Below, one piece after another: positions 1 to 7,788 of a stretch of 64,000 bases of DNA. The notes under the pieces were generated by a model. The model was not told where the DNA came from and did no database searches. It saw only the letters and a list, made by a program, of their open reading frames with translations. The stretch spans positions 248,001 through 312,000 of the forward strand of contig JACJZJ010000004.1 in the NCBI GenBank assembly GCA_020635675.1, read 5' to 3'. The position numbers and the translations under genes are program-made. Position 1 is the first letter of the stretch; every line of letters starts with the position of its first letter. This stretch comes from Flavobacteriales bacterium. Lineage in GTDB: Bacteria; Bacteroidota; Bacteroidia; Flavobacteriales_F; PHOS-HE28.

Positions 1-400
1 CGATCGCTACCGTGGTCGTGGCCAGCAGGCCCATCAATTGGTCGCTCTCCAGCAACCCTTGGGCCAGCATCAGGCTGGCGTTCACACCGTCCGGTTCCCC
101 GGGATGGATGCCGTTCAGGATGAACAGGACGTTCCTGTCCTGCTCGCGTACTTCCCTGGGCTTGAACGTGCCCACATCGCTAATGATGAACAGATGGATC
201 CGCGAACCATCGTCGTCACGACCGATCTCGGTCAACTTCGCCGTGCGCGGATGGCGATCGGCCAACTCCTGGTACTGCGCAATGGTCGCGGCCCACGACG
301 GCGTGGTGTCGCCTTCGAACATATGGAGCTGGGCGTGAAGCGTACAAGTGGCGACCGTGGCCGCCCCCACCAGGATCACGCGTCGATGGATGGATCGCAT
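1..400 (-). CDS. M14-family zinc carboxypeptidase, N-terminal part (runs off the window)
   Basis: The reverse strand encodes about 133 residues that continue past the left edge. The protein opens with a signal peptide (hydrophobic VILVGAATVATCTL, cleavage near the HAQ at about residue 22), so it is exported. A segment reading NGIHPGEPDG contains the HxxE zinc ligands of the metallocarboxypeptidase M14 fold, preceded by an EIGRDDDGS stretch typical of these enzymes. M14 enzymes remove C-terminal residues from peptides. The remaining zinc histidine and the catalytic Glu lie outside the window, so activity cannot be confirmed. The ATG at 398-400 overlaps a TGA in another frame (TGATG), which may reflect coupling to a very short upstream reading frame. 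Confidence 0.8.
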   Translation of the reverse strand, partial: MRSIHRRVILVGAATVATCTLHAQLHMFEGDTTPSWAATIAQYQELADRHPRTAKLTEIGRDDDGSRIHLFIISDVGTFKPREVREQDRNVLFILNGIHPGEPDGVNASLMLAQGLLESDQLMGLLATTTVAI

Positions 401-515
401 CAGCAGGGTTCCCTGCGAATGTAGATCGCCTGCAGGACGAAGAACGCGCCGCCGTTGAACGGCTGTTTATCCGCACCGCCCACCGATCACCCGGCCGCGG
501 TAACGTTCGACCGGC

Positions 516-695
516 TCAGCTCTCCACCTCGTCCTTCTGCGCGAAAGGGGCGATACAACTTGCATCCTCCTCGCATGCAGGCGCGGCGGCCTGCTCAATG
601 GTCACCGGCGGAATTGGATCGGGCTGGATCCGGGCGTAGAGCTGCTCGTCATCCGTCAGGCAGAGCAGCAGGGTCAGGGTCTGTACAGGCCACAT
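516..695 (-). CDS. possible small hypothetical protein (59 aa)
   Basis: An ATG-initiated frame of 59 codons, beginning MWPVQTLTLLLCL and ending in an acidic tail (KDEVES). The N-terminus is hydrophobic for about 13 residues, too short for a confident signal peptide. No family is recognised. It could equally be a chance open frame in GC-rich DNA or a remnant of a longer gene. It lies upstream of and in the same direction as the M14 peptidase. Confidence 0.25.
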   Translation of the reverse strand: MWPVQTLTLLLCLTDDEQLYARIQPDPIPPVTIEQAAAPACEEDASCIAPFAQKDEVES

Positions 696-767
696 GGTCA
701 GCGAACGATTCGTTAGAGGGGCGTGTCCAAGTGCCCAGAGGTCCACTGATCGTAAGGCAGGGGCAAA

Positions 768-833
768 AATGGGTCGATATGATCCGCTTGTCAAGGACGA
801 ATCATTGTTTTCATCCTATCAATGGGTCGATAT
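768..833. repeat. 13-nt direct repeat AATGGGTCGATAT
   Basis: The word AATGGGTCGATAT occurs at 768-780 and again at 821-833, 53 nt apart start to start, in the non-coding stretch before the glyoxalase-fold gene. Five helical turns of spacing would place both copies on the same DNA face. A paired regulator site is possible but not shown. Confidence 0.45.
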
Positions 834-950
834 TGTCGATGAATAGCTTCCTGGATCAGCACCGTACCATGGTCCGTTCGCGATGCACCTGGTCGGATGC
901 GGGTGCAAGTGCGTCGTGTTGACGAGCTTGGTCGGACCAAAGCGGACACC

Positions 951-1478
951 ATGGACACAACACCCGGATCGCACACGCAAAAGAGCATACTGGTGATCGG
1001 TCTCACCGCGCTGATCGGCTTCGGGGCCGGCCGGCTTACCTCATCCATCCAAGGACCGTCCGGACCGCGCATAACGGGCATCGGGGGCATCTTCTTCAAG
1101 AGCGAGGACCCGAAGGAACTCAAGGCCTGGTACGCCGAACATTTCGGCATGCCGACGAACGAATACGGAGCGATGTTCGAGTTCCGCGAGGGTGCGGATC
1201 CCAGGAGCATCGGGTACCTGCAGTGGAGCCCGTTCTCGCAGAAGACCACCTATTTCGCTCCATCCGAAAAGCCGTTCATGATCAACTACCGCGTGAAGGG
1301 GATCGAAGCGCTGGTGGACGAACTGAAGGCCTCGGGCGCCACGGTGACCGACAGCATCGCCACCTATGAATATGGAAAGTTCGTGCACGTGATGGACCCC
1401 GAGGGCAACAAGCTCGAACTTTGGGAACCGATGGACAGTGTGTTCACCAACCTGTACGAAGGAACCACGGTGAAATGA
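951..1478 (+). CDS. membrane-anchored glyoxalase/VOC-superfamily protein
   Basis: A 175-residue protein started at the ATG at 951; the open frame continues to 897 but without coding character. Residues about 12-30 form one hydrophobic segment (ILVIGLTALIGFGAG), probably an N-terminal anchor or uncleaved signal. The rest is a single vicinal-oxygen-chelate domain: a beta-alpha-beta start at ITGIGGIFFKSEDPKELKAW, a WYAEHFGMP helix, and the terminal MDPEGNKLELWEP motif typical of this fold, which carries the last metal-ligand Glu. Members include glyoxalases and dioxygenases, and the substrate cannot be told from sequence. Its stop overlaps the next start (ATGA), so the two are translationally coupled. 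Confidence 0.8.
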   Translation: MDTTPGSHTQKSILVIGLTALIGFGAGRLTSSIQGPSGPRITGIGGIFFKSEDPKELKAWYAEHFGMPTNEYGAMFEFREGADPRSIGYLQWSPFSQKTTYFAPSEKPFMINYRVKGIEALVDELKASGATVTDSIATYEYGKFVHVMDPEGNKLELWEPMDSVFTNLYEGTTVK

Positions 1479-2143
1479 ACCGCTCGTTGCTGGCGTGGCT
1501 TGCGCTCCTAAGCGCAACGCCGATCATGGCACAGACCCACATGGGGCCCCGCATCGGGCTCGGTCTTGCCTCGATCACCGCCATCGGTGGCGGAGGCAGC
1601 GGCCAGCTGAAGCCGGGACCACTGGCGGGCTGGAGCTTCGACATGTCACTCGGCAAGCGCACGGCGCTTCTCGTGGAGCCCATGTACATCGCCAAGGGCA
1701 GCCTGGCCAATTACCCCACGATCGACAAGACCGAACGGATCGATCTGCACGTGGTCGAGGTGCCGTTGCTCCTGAAACTTTGGATGAGCAAGGAACCCGG
1801 TGGCATGTTCCTCGATGCCGGACTCGCTCCCGGATATCTGTTCAAGGGCACCGTGAAGACCTGGCAGAACGGCAACGAGGTCGGTTCGCGCAGCTACGAG
1901 ACGGGCACCACGAGCAAATTGCGCATCAGCGGTGCGTTCGGGATCGGGTTCCAGAAGAGGTGGTTCGCGGTGGAATTCCGTGCCCAATCCACGTTCAACC
2001 CCTTCGCCACCGTGGCGCAACCGCAGTTCTTCGTCATTGGCACGCACCTCACGTTCTACATCCCGCACAAGCCGAAGGAGAAGGCCGAGGAGCCGGAATT
2101 GCCCGAGGACGATCCGGAGTCACCGGACTATTTCCAGAAGTAG
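1475..2143 (+). CDS. outer-membrane beta-barrel protein (PorT-like fold)
   Basis: A 222-residue protein with a clean signal peptide (LLAWLALLSATPIMAQ). The mature part alternates hydrophobic and polar residues and is rich in Gly and aromatic residues, for example GPRIGLGLASITAI, GMFLDAGLAPGYLF and FFVIGTHLTFYIP, as in the eight- to ten-strand barrels common in Bacteroidota outer membranes. The last 25 residues (EKAEEPELPEDD region) are acidic and proline-rich, an unusual tail for a barrel since the strand normally ends the chain. Start chosen at the ATG that overlaps the upstream stop. Function unknown. Confidence 0.75.
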   Translation: MNRSLLAWLALLSATPIMAQTHMGPRIGLGLASITAIGGGGSGQLKPGPLAGWSFDMSLGKRTALLVEPMYIAKGSLANYPTIDKTERIDLHVVEVPLLLKLWMSKEPGGMFLDAGLAPGYLFKGTVKTWQNGNEVGSRSYETGTTSKLRISGAFGIGFQKRWFAVEFRAQSTFNPFATVAQPQFFVIGTHLTFYIPHKPKEKAEEPELPEDDPESPDYFQK

Positions 2144-2148
2144 CGCAC

Positions 2149-2685
2149 CTACCGGGGGTCGCTGCGACGGATGCGATAGATCAGCGAGTCGGGAATGCCC
2201 TCGCATGGCTCCGATCTCCAGTACCGCATACCGATCTTTTCCAGCACGCGAACGGAAGCACGGTTCTCCCTGGCCGTTCGACCCAGCACCTCGTGGATGT
2301 CCACGCGCTGAAAACCCCAGTCCAAGCAGGCATGTGAAGCCTCCGTGGCATAGCCGTTCCCCCAATGGGGGCGGACCAGCCGATAGCCCAGGTCGATCAT
2401 GCCATCGGTGTGACGCTTGAGGCCGCACCACCCGATGGGGACCTCCTCCCCCTTCAGGATCACCGCCCAGCGGCCGAAGCCGTTCAACTGATAGTCCGGA
2501 TAGGCGCGGATGAACGTCTCCGCAGCGGCGAGCGATGGGAAAGGCCGGTCACCCGTGAAGCGCATCACCTCCGGATCGTTGTTCATGGCGAACATGACCG
2601 GTGCGTCCTGTGGCAGGACCTCCCGCATCCACAGCCGTGCCGTGGACACGATCGCCCTCAGGCCCTGGTCCTCACCCTGGTCCAT
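2149..2685 (-). CDS. GNAT-family N-acetyltransferase (RimJ/RimL type)
   Basis: A 178-residue acetyltransferase. LWMREVLPQDAPVMFAMN opens the GNAT fold. GYRLVRPHWGNGYATEA is motif A, the acetyl-CoA pyrophosphate loop, and ENRASVRVLEKIGM is the B-motif helix seen in ribosomal-protein and spermidine acetyltransferases of the Acetyltransf_3 family. The acceptor is unknown. The chosen ATG makes a 28-nt overlap with the 3' end of the thioesterase gene, on the same strand; a later in-frame Met (the WMRE position) would shorten the N-terminus and remove the overlap. It converges on the barrel gene with only a 5-nt gap. Confidence 0.8.
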   Translation of the reverse strand: MDQGEDQGLRAIVSTARLWMREVLPQDAPVMFAMNNDPEVMRFTGDRPFPSLAAAETFIRAYPDYQLNGFGRWAVILKGEEVPIGWCGLKRHTDGMIDLGYRLVRPHWGNGYATEASHACLDWGFQRVDIHEVLGRTARENRASVRVLEKIGMRYWRSEPCEGIPDSLIYRIRRSDPR

Positions 2686-3161
2686 GGCTTCACCTGCCAC
2701 ACGACGGTCCCTGTGGCCACATGGTTTCCGGCCTTGTCCTCCACGCGAACGACCGAAGTGTATTCGGCACTGTCCTGGTCCGCCAACCCGGTCTCCAGGC
2801 GTTCCAAGGCATCCGCGTCCGGTATGGCGGTCGCCGCGGCGTTCTGCTTGGCCTGATAGTGATAGTCCATGTGCAGGCTGCGCATGATCAAGCGGTATTG
2901 GCGCGGATCCAGGCGTTCGAGCACACTGAGCCCGCTGCCCATCTCCGCCGCCGTGGCCAGCGCGCAGGCATGGATGCCCCGAATGTGGTTCTGGTTGATC
3001 CGCCAGTAGGGCACATGCACCCGGACACCACCACCCAGCAAGGGTTCCACGCGGAAGCCGTGGGGGCGGTTGAAGGGAATGCGGTCGTTCAACACATGCT
3101 GGAGCAACCATCGGCTGAAGCGGGAGGTGCGGGCGCGGGTGAGGAGTGCGGTGAGGTCCAT
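2658..3161 (-). CDS. DUF4442 / hotdog-fold thioesterase-like protein
   Basis: A 167-residue soluble protein matching the DUF4442 pattern: a basic N-terminal helix (RARTSRFSRWLLQ), a GIHACALATAAEM segment corresponding to the hotdog helix with the N-H pair just before it, then strands ending TSVVRVEDKAGNHVATGTVVW. Hotdog proteins of this kind act on acyl-CoA thioesters, and a specific substrate is not evident. First gene after the MazG-like gene on the same strand; its 3' end overlaps the acetyltransferase start, so the two are probably co-transcribed. Confidence 0.7.
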   Translation of the reverse strand: MDLTALLTRARTSRFSRWLLQHVLNDRIPFNRPHGFRVEPLLGGGVRVHVPYWRINQNHIRGIHACALATAAEMGSGLSVLERLDPRQYRLIMRSLHMDYHYQAKQNAAATAIPDADALERLETGLADQDSAEYTSVVRVEDKAGNHVATGTVVWQVKPWTRVRTRA

Positions 3162-3197
3162 TTGTCTGCGGTCAATGAATGATACGGCAATCGAGGG

Positions 3198-3617
3198 TCA
3201 CACTAGTTCCTCGAGGATGGCGGCGATATCCGGTCGGAAATATCCCGGTCCCTTCATCACCTTTCCATCTTCGCGGTAGATCGGCCGGCCGTCGGCGCCG
3301 AGCTTGCTCATGTTGCTGCGTTGGATCTCACGGAACACCGCATCGATCTTGTGCTGCAATCCGTGCTTGAGCAGGGTGCCGCAGAGGATGTAGAGGATAT
3401 CCCCAAGGGCGTCGGCCACCTCCACCAGGTCGCCCCGGAGCGCGGCATCGAGGTATTCCTCGTTCTCCTCGCGGATCAGCTTGTAGCGCAACAGCGCCTC
3501 CCGATCGCCGATGTCGGCCAGGGGGTCTTGGGCGTTCGGTATCCCGAACGCATCGTGGAATTCGCGAACGTGGCCGATGGCCTCCGACAAGGACAATTCA
3601 GCATTCCTGGTTCCCAT
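3198..3617 (-). CDS. MazG-like nucleotide pyrophosphohydrolase (PRA-PH/all-alpha NTP-PPase fold)
   Basis: A 139-residue all-alpha protein. The metal-binding helices are visible as REENEEYLDA (an ExxE pair) and VEVADALGDILYI (ExxxD). The C-terminal segment MSKLGADGRPIYREDGKVMKGPGYF is typical of the phage and bacterial MazG-like/Cof-associated proteins. Such enzymes hydrolyse (d)NTPs to the monophosphate and pyrophosphate, often for house-cleaning. The start was placed at the internal ATG (MGTRNAEL) rather than nine codons upstream, because a TACCTTCG element sits just 5 nt before it. Confidence 0.8.
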   Translation of the reverse strand: MGTRNAELSLSEAIGHVREFHDAFGIPNAQDPLADIGDREALLRYKLIREENEEYLDAALRGDLVEVADALGDILYILCGTLLKHGLQHKIDAVFREIQRSNMSKLGADGRPIYREDGKVMKGPGYFRPDIAAILEELV

Positions 3618-3622
3618 GTTCG

Positions 3623-3630
3623 CGAAGGTA
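3623..3630 (-). promoter_or_regulatory. candidate -7 element TACCTTCG of the MazG-like gene
   Basis: On the minus strand TACCTTCG differs by one base from the Bacteroidota -7 consensus TAnnTTTG. It ends 5 nt before the ATG, so transcription would start at or beside the start codon. Confidence 0.4.
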
Positions 3631-3753
3631 CCTGAAGGCCGCAAACCCGCGATCGGCGCGGTTAACAGATATTAACTCCATGCCGCCGGGCCACATGGAA
3701 CACCCGCCGCAACTTTGCGTTGCAGGAACAAGAGAATAGTCAAGCCACGCCCC

Positions 3754-4782
3754 ATGGAGCAGACACTGACCGATGCCACCGGAACGATCACCTCGGAAAC
3801 GATCCGGCAGCTGAACGACCGCATCCAACATGCCAGCGCCTTCGTCGACCTTGTCCAGACCGAGATGGAAAAGGCGATCGTGGGCCAGAAGGACATGGTG
3901 CAGAAGTTGCTCGTGGCGCTGCTGGCCGACGGGCACATCCTGCTGGAAGGCGTTCCCGGCCTGGCCAAGACCATGGCCATCAAGTCGCTGGCCAGGACCA
4001 TCGACGTGGCCTTCAGCCGGATCCAATTCACGCCGGACCTGCTGCCCGCCGACCTGATCGGCACCCTCATCTACAGCCAGCGCACCGAGGAATTCAGTGT
4101 GAAGAAGGGGCCGATCTTCAGCAATTTCATCCTTGCCGACGAGATCAACCGTGCGCCGGCCAAGGTGCAGAGCGCGTTGCTGGAGGCGATGCAGGAGCGG
4201 CAGGTCACCATCGGCCAGCACACCTATCCCCTGCCGGAACCCTTCCTGGTGCTGGCCACCATGAACCCCATCGAACAGGAGGGCACCTATCCCCTTCCGG
4301 AAGCCCAGACCGACCGCTTCATGTTGAAGGTGGTGATCGACTACCCCCGCAAGGAGGAGGAAAAACTGATCATCCGGCAGAACGTCCGTCCCGGCGGCAT
4401 GGCCGAGCTCCAGAAGGTGGTGCGCCCCGATGAGATCCTCGCCGCGCGCAAGCTCGTGCGCGAGGTCTACATGGACGAGAAGATCGAGCAGTACATCGTG
4501 GACATCGTGCACGCCACGCGGCAGCCGGACCAATACGGCATGAACGACCTCACCTCCCTCATCGGCTTCGGCGGCAGCCCACGCGCGAGCATCTACATGG
4601 CCCTGGCCGCGAAGGCCTACGCGTTCACCAAGCGCCGCGGCTACGTGATACCCGAGGACGTGCGTGCCGTATGCCCCGACATCCTCCGCCATCGCATCGG
4701 TCTCACCTACGAAGCGGAGGCCGAGAACATCACCGTGAAGGAGATCGTCGACAAGGTGCTCAACACGGTGGAGGTGCCCTGA
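3754..4782 (+). CDS. moxR: MoxR-family AAA+ ATPase, first gene of the Bat operon
   Basis: A 342-residue AAA+ protein. Walker A is GVPGLAKT at about 66-73, Walker B is FILADEINRAP near 124-134, sensor 1 is LATMNPIEQEGTYPLPEAQTDRF, and a lid domain follows to the C-terminus. MoxR ATPases act as chaperone-like remodelling factors for von Willebrand A (VWA) proteins encoded beside them. Here two VWA proteins (BatA, BatB) and a DUF58 protein follow, the standard Bacteroidota arrangement. ATG at 3754 was chosen over an earlier in-frame codon because coding character begins there. A CAACTTTG, one base off the -7 consensus, lies at 3710-3717. Confidence 0.93.
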   Translation: MEQTLTDATGTITSETIRQLNDRIQHASAFVDLVQTEMEKAIVGQKDMVQKLLVALLADGHILLEGVPGLAKTMAIKSLARTIDVAFSRIQFTPDLLPADLIGTLIYSQRTEEFSVKKGPIFSNFILADEINRAPAKVQSALLEAMQERQVTIGQHTYPLPEPFLVLATMNPIEQEGTYPLPEAQTDRFMLKVVIDYPRKEEEKLIIRQNVRPGGMAELQKVVRPDEILAARKLVREVYMDEKIEQYIVDIVHATRQPDQYGMNDLTSLIGFGGSPRASIYMALAAKAYAFTKRRGYVIPEDVRAVCPDILRHRIGLTYEAEAENITVKEIVDKVLNTVEVP

Positions 4783-4872
4783 CCACGCCCGGTGACGCCC
4801 GAACGGACGATCGTGCTGACGCACGCACGCTTGCCGGGTGTGACCCGCACAGGGATGAACGGATAGGAGCGA

Positions 4873-5757
4873 ATGACATCCGCCAACCATACCAAGGAAC
4901 TGCTCAAGAAGGTGCGCCTCATCGAGCTCAAGACGCGCGGTCTGAGCGACCAGATCTTCAGCGGCGAGTACCACAGTGCGTTCAAGGGACGTGGCATGGC
5001 GTTCAGCGAGGTGCGCGAGTACAGCCCGGGTGACGAGGTGCGCACGATCGACTGGAACGTGACGGCGCGTTTCGGACAGCCGTTCGTGAAGGTGTTCGAG
5101 GAGGAGCGCGAACTGACCGTGATGCTGGTGGCGGACCTCAGCGGGTCCGAGGACTTCGGGAGCACCGACATGAGCAAACGCGAACTGGTCACCGAGGTCT
5201 GCGCGACCCTGGCCTTCAGCGCGATCAAGAACAACGACAAGGTGGGGCTGATCCTCTTCACCGATCGGGTGGAGAAGTTCATCCCCCCGAAAAAGGGACG
5301 CAGCCACATCCTACGCATCGTGCGTGAACTGGTGGAGTTCCGCCCCGATCGACGTGGCACCGACATCACCGACGCATTGCGCTACCTGAACAACGTGATC
5401 AAGAAGCGCAGCATCGCCTTCCTCATCAGCGACATGATGGACGAGGGCATGGAGGATGCATTGAAGATCGCGAACCGCAGGCACGACCTCGTGGTGCTCC
5501 GCACCGGCGACCCCCGCGAGAACGAACTCCCGAACATCGGACTGGTCCAGTTCGTGGATCCGGAGACCGGCGCGCAGCGGTGGGTGGATACCGGCAACGC
5601 CCGCGTTCGCAAGACCTATCGCGCGGAAGCCCTGAAGCGCCAGGCCCGCACACGCGACCTGCTGCGGCGCACCGGTGTGGACCATGCCGTGATCGATACG
5701 CGCGAGGGCTATGTCAGGCCCCTGATGGAATTGTTCCGCAAGCGGGATCGCGCATGA
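4873..5757 (+). CDS. DUF58 domain protein of the Bat operon
   Basis: A 294-residue cytoplasmic protein carrying the DUF58 signature around residues 50-66 (YSPGDEVRTIDWNVTAR) and a VWA-like Rossmann fold: TVMLVADLSGSEDFGS resembles a MIDAS strand but reads DLSGS, then IAFLISDMMDEG. DUF58 proteins are constant partners of MoxR ATPases. A purine-rich GGATAGGAGCGA precedes the ATG, one of the few Shine-Dalgarno-like sequences in the window. A 90-nt gap separates it from moxR, and its stop overlaps the next start (ATGA). Confidence 0.9.
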   Translation: MTSANHTKELLKKVRLIELKTRGLSDQIFSGEYHSAFKGRGMAFSEVREYSPGDEVRTIDWNVTARFGQPFVKVFEEERELTVMLVADLSGSEDFGSTDMSKRELVTEVCATLAFSAIKNNDKVGLILFTDRVEKFIPPKKGRSHILRIVRELVEFRPDRRGTDITDALRYLNNVIKKRSIAFLISDMMDEGMEDALKIANRRHDLVVLRTGDPRENELPNIGLVQFVDPETGAQRWVDTGNARVRKTYRAEALKRQARTRDLLRRTGVDHAVIDTREGYVRPLMELFRKRDRA

Positions 5758-6722
5758 ACCTGCGTGCCACCATAGCCCTGATCGGCCTGGTCCCGACGCT
5801 CCTTCACGGGCAGGCACCGGAGGTGAGCGCCCGCCTTGACACCAGCACGATCCGCATCGGTGAACAAGCACACCTGGACCTTCAGGTGACCTATCGCGTG
5901 GATCAGGGACACAGCCCGCGCATCACCTGGCCGGCGATCGCCGACTCCGTGGGGACCAAGGTGGACCTCGTCGCCGATGGCGGGATCGACACCGTGCTGC
6001 TGCATCCGGACCAGGATCCCTACCTCTTCGCCCAGCGCAGGATGCTCACGATCACCTCCTGGGACAGCGGCTATTGGGCGATCCCCCCCTTCCGCTTCGT
6101 GTTGGACGGCGACACCGCGGAGACCGGTCCATTGCTGCTGACGGTGCATACCGTGGAGGTGGACACGACCAAAGCCTTCCGCGACATCAAGGAGATCTAT
6201 GAGGTGCCGTTCAGCTGGCGCTTTTGGTTGAAGCGGAACTGGCCGTACATCGCAGGCGGGGTCGCCGCCCTGGCCGCGATCCTGCTGTTGGTGCGCGAGG
6301 TGCGCCGCCGACGCAGACGGGGACCGGTACCGAAGGACGTTCCAGAGCCCACCCTCCCTCTCGCCGTGCGCACAATGGATGCGCTGGACGTCCTGGAGAA
6401 GAAGAAGCTCTGGCAGCAGGGACAGATCAAGGCCTACCATGTGGAGTTGACCACCATCCTCCGGGAATACATCGAGGAACGTTGCAGCGTGCCGGCCCTG
6501 GAAAGCACGACGGACGAGCTGATGCAACGGCTGGCCCTGGGTGCGATGTCGTCCGCGCACCGCGAGATGCTCGTGAGCGTGCTGCGCATGGCCGACCTGG
6601 CCAAGTTCGCCAAGTTGCACCCGACCCCCACCGAGAACGAGGCAGCCATGGCCACCGCCCGGCGCTTCGTGCAGGAGACCACGCCCATACAAGCCCCCTT
6701 GAGCGATGCGCAGGGATCGTGA
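5754..6722 (+). CDS. membrane protein of the Bat operon with a BatD-like cytoplasmic domain
   Basis: A 322-residue protein: signal peptide (ALIGLVPTLLHGQ), an exported beta-rich domain of about 180 residues (SARLDTSTIRIGEQAHLDLQV resembles the opening of BatD), one transmembrane helix near 163-181 (YIAGGVAALAAILLLV), a very basic stop-transfer stretch (REVRRRRRRG), then a helical cytoplasmic domain (KKLWQQGQIKAYHVELTTILREYIEER). That last domain resembles the C-terminal domain of BatD downstream and the DUF4381-type proteins found in VWA/MoxR operons. Overlaps the DUF58 gene by ATGA and batA by 17 nt, so coupling is tight. Its exact role is unknown. Confidence 0.8.
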   Translation: MNLRATIALIGLVPTLLHGQAPEVSARLDTSTIRIGEQAHLDLQVTYRVDQGHSPRITWPAIADSVGTKVDLVADGGIDTVLLHPDQDPYLFAQRRMLTITSWDSGYWAIPPFRFVLDGDTAETGPLLLTVHTVEVDTTKAFRDIKEIYEVPFSWRFWLKRNWPYIAGGVAALAAILLLVREVRRRRRRGPVPKDVPEPTLPLAVRTMDALDVLEKKKLWQQGQIKAYHVELTTILREYIEERCSVPALESTTDELMQRLALGAMSSAHREMLVSVLRMADLAKFAKLHPTPTENEAAMATARRFVQETTPIQAPLSDAQGS

Positions 6723-7788
6723 CCTGATCGAAGCGTTGGCCTGGGGCGTCATCGCGATGTTCGGGGTGGGTCTCGCCATGGTCTACATCGGCCGTCGCTT
6801 CGAATGGGCACGACCGGAGTGGCGCTGGTCGCTGCTGCTGTTGCCCGTCCTGCTTGCTGGTCATCTCTGGTGGCGCAACGCCCGACGCCCGACCGTGCGG
6901 ATCAGTACCTGGCAGGCCTTCCTGCATGCCCCACAGGGGATGCTGACACGGCTGCGTCATGTGCCCTTCGCCCTGAGCATGGCCGGTCTGGGTATGATGC
7001 TGCTCGCGATGGCCCGTCCGCAAAGCCGCGATGCCTGGCAGGACGTGGAGACCGAGGGGATCGACATCGTGATCGCCATGGACATCAGCGCGAGCATGCT
7101 GGCCAAGGACTTCAAGCCGGACCGCCTCAGCGCCAGCAAGGCCGTTGCGATGAAGTTCATCGATGAGCGTCCCAACGACCGGATCGGCCTCGTGGTCTAT
7201 GAGGGTGAGGCCTTCACCCAGTGTCCGCTCACCACCGACCACGACGTGTTGAAGGACCTCTTCGCCAAAACACGTTCGGGGCTGATCCAGGGCGGTACCG
7301 CAGTGGGGATGGGCCTGGCCACGGCCGTGAATCGTCTGCGCGAGAGCACCGCGAAAAGCAAGGTGGTGATCCTGCTGACCGATGGGGTGAACAACGCCGG
7401 CACCGTTCAACCTCTGGACGCCGCTCAGATCGCCAAGCAGATGGGCGTACGGGTATATACCATCGGCGTGGGAACACGCGGCAAGGCGATGAGCCCCGTG
7501 GCCATCTATCCGAACGGCCAGTACAAGTTCGACATGGTGGATGTGGAGATCGATGAGGATATGCTGCGACAGGTGGCGGACATCACCGGTGGCAAGTACT
7601 TCCGGGCCACCAACGAGCACAAATTGACCGACATCTACGACGAGATCGACAAGCTGGAAAAGACACGGATCAAGGTCACCGAGCACAGCCGTCGCAATGA
7701 GGAGTACTTCCCCTTCCTGCTGGCGGGTGGATGTCTTCTGCTGCTGGCATTCAGCGTCGACAACGGCCTTCTGCGCCTGACCCCATGA
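6706..7788 (+). CDS. batA: BatA, VWA-domain inner-membrane protein
   Basis: A 360-residue protein with two N-terminal membrane helices (LAWGVIAMFGVGLAMVYIG and a second near 40-55), a third near 90-105, a periplasmic or cytoplasmic VWA domain, and a C-terminal helix (FPFLLAGGCLLLLAFSV). The metal-ion-dependent adhesion site is intact: DISAS near 126-130 and LTDGVNNAG further on supply the DxSxS and second Asp ligands. Bat proteins were named for Bacteroides aerotolerance and are thought to form an envelope complex that MoxR acts on. Starts 17 nt inside the previous gene. Confidence 0.92.
   Translation: MRRDRDLIEALAWGVIAMFGVGLAMVYIGRRFEWARPEWRWSLLLLPVLLAGHLWWRNARRPTVRISTWQAFLHAPQGMLTRLRHVPFALSMAGLGMMLLAMARPQSRDAWQDVETEGIDIVIAMDISASMLAKDFKPDRLSASKAVAMKFIDERPNDRIGLVVYEGEAFTQCPLTTDHDVLKDLFAKTRSGLIQGGTAVGMGLATAVNRLRESTAKSKVVILLTDGVNNAGTVQPLDAAQIAKQMGVRVYTIGVGTRGKAMSPVAIYPNGQYKFDMVDVEIDEDMLRQVADITGGKYFRATNEHKLTDIYDEIDKLEKTRIKVTEHSRRNEEYFPFLLAGGCLLLLAFSVDNGLLRLTP

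Larger units (their letters stand above)
401..950. other. about 550 bp with no convincing gene
   Basis: No reading frame here has clear coding character. Three things are visible: a 27-codon GTG-start minus-strand frame at 400-483 whose TGA overlaps the carboxypeptidase ATG, a 59-codon minus-strand frame at 516-695, and a 13-nt direct repeat near 768-833. The stretch separates the leftward carboxypeptidase from the rightward glyoxalase-fold gene, so it probably holds both promoters. No perfect TAnnTTTG element was found next to either start. Confidence 0.4.

Noticed and set aside
5100..5200. A functional MIDAS site in the DUF58 protein
   Set aside because: DLSGS resembles DxSxS, but DUF58 proteins are not established metal-binding VWA domains; I only note the similarity.
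3598..5307. 569-codon open frame on the minus strand across moxR and the DUF58 gene
   Set aside because: It is antisense to two well-supported genes, shows His/Leu/Asp/Val-biased composition typical of reverse-strand GC-rich frames and has no recognisable motif.
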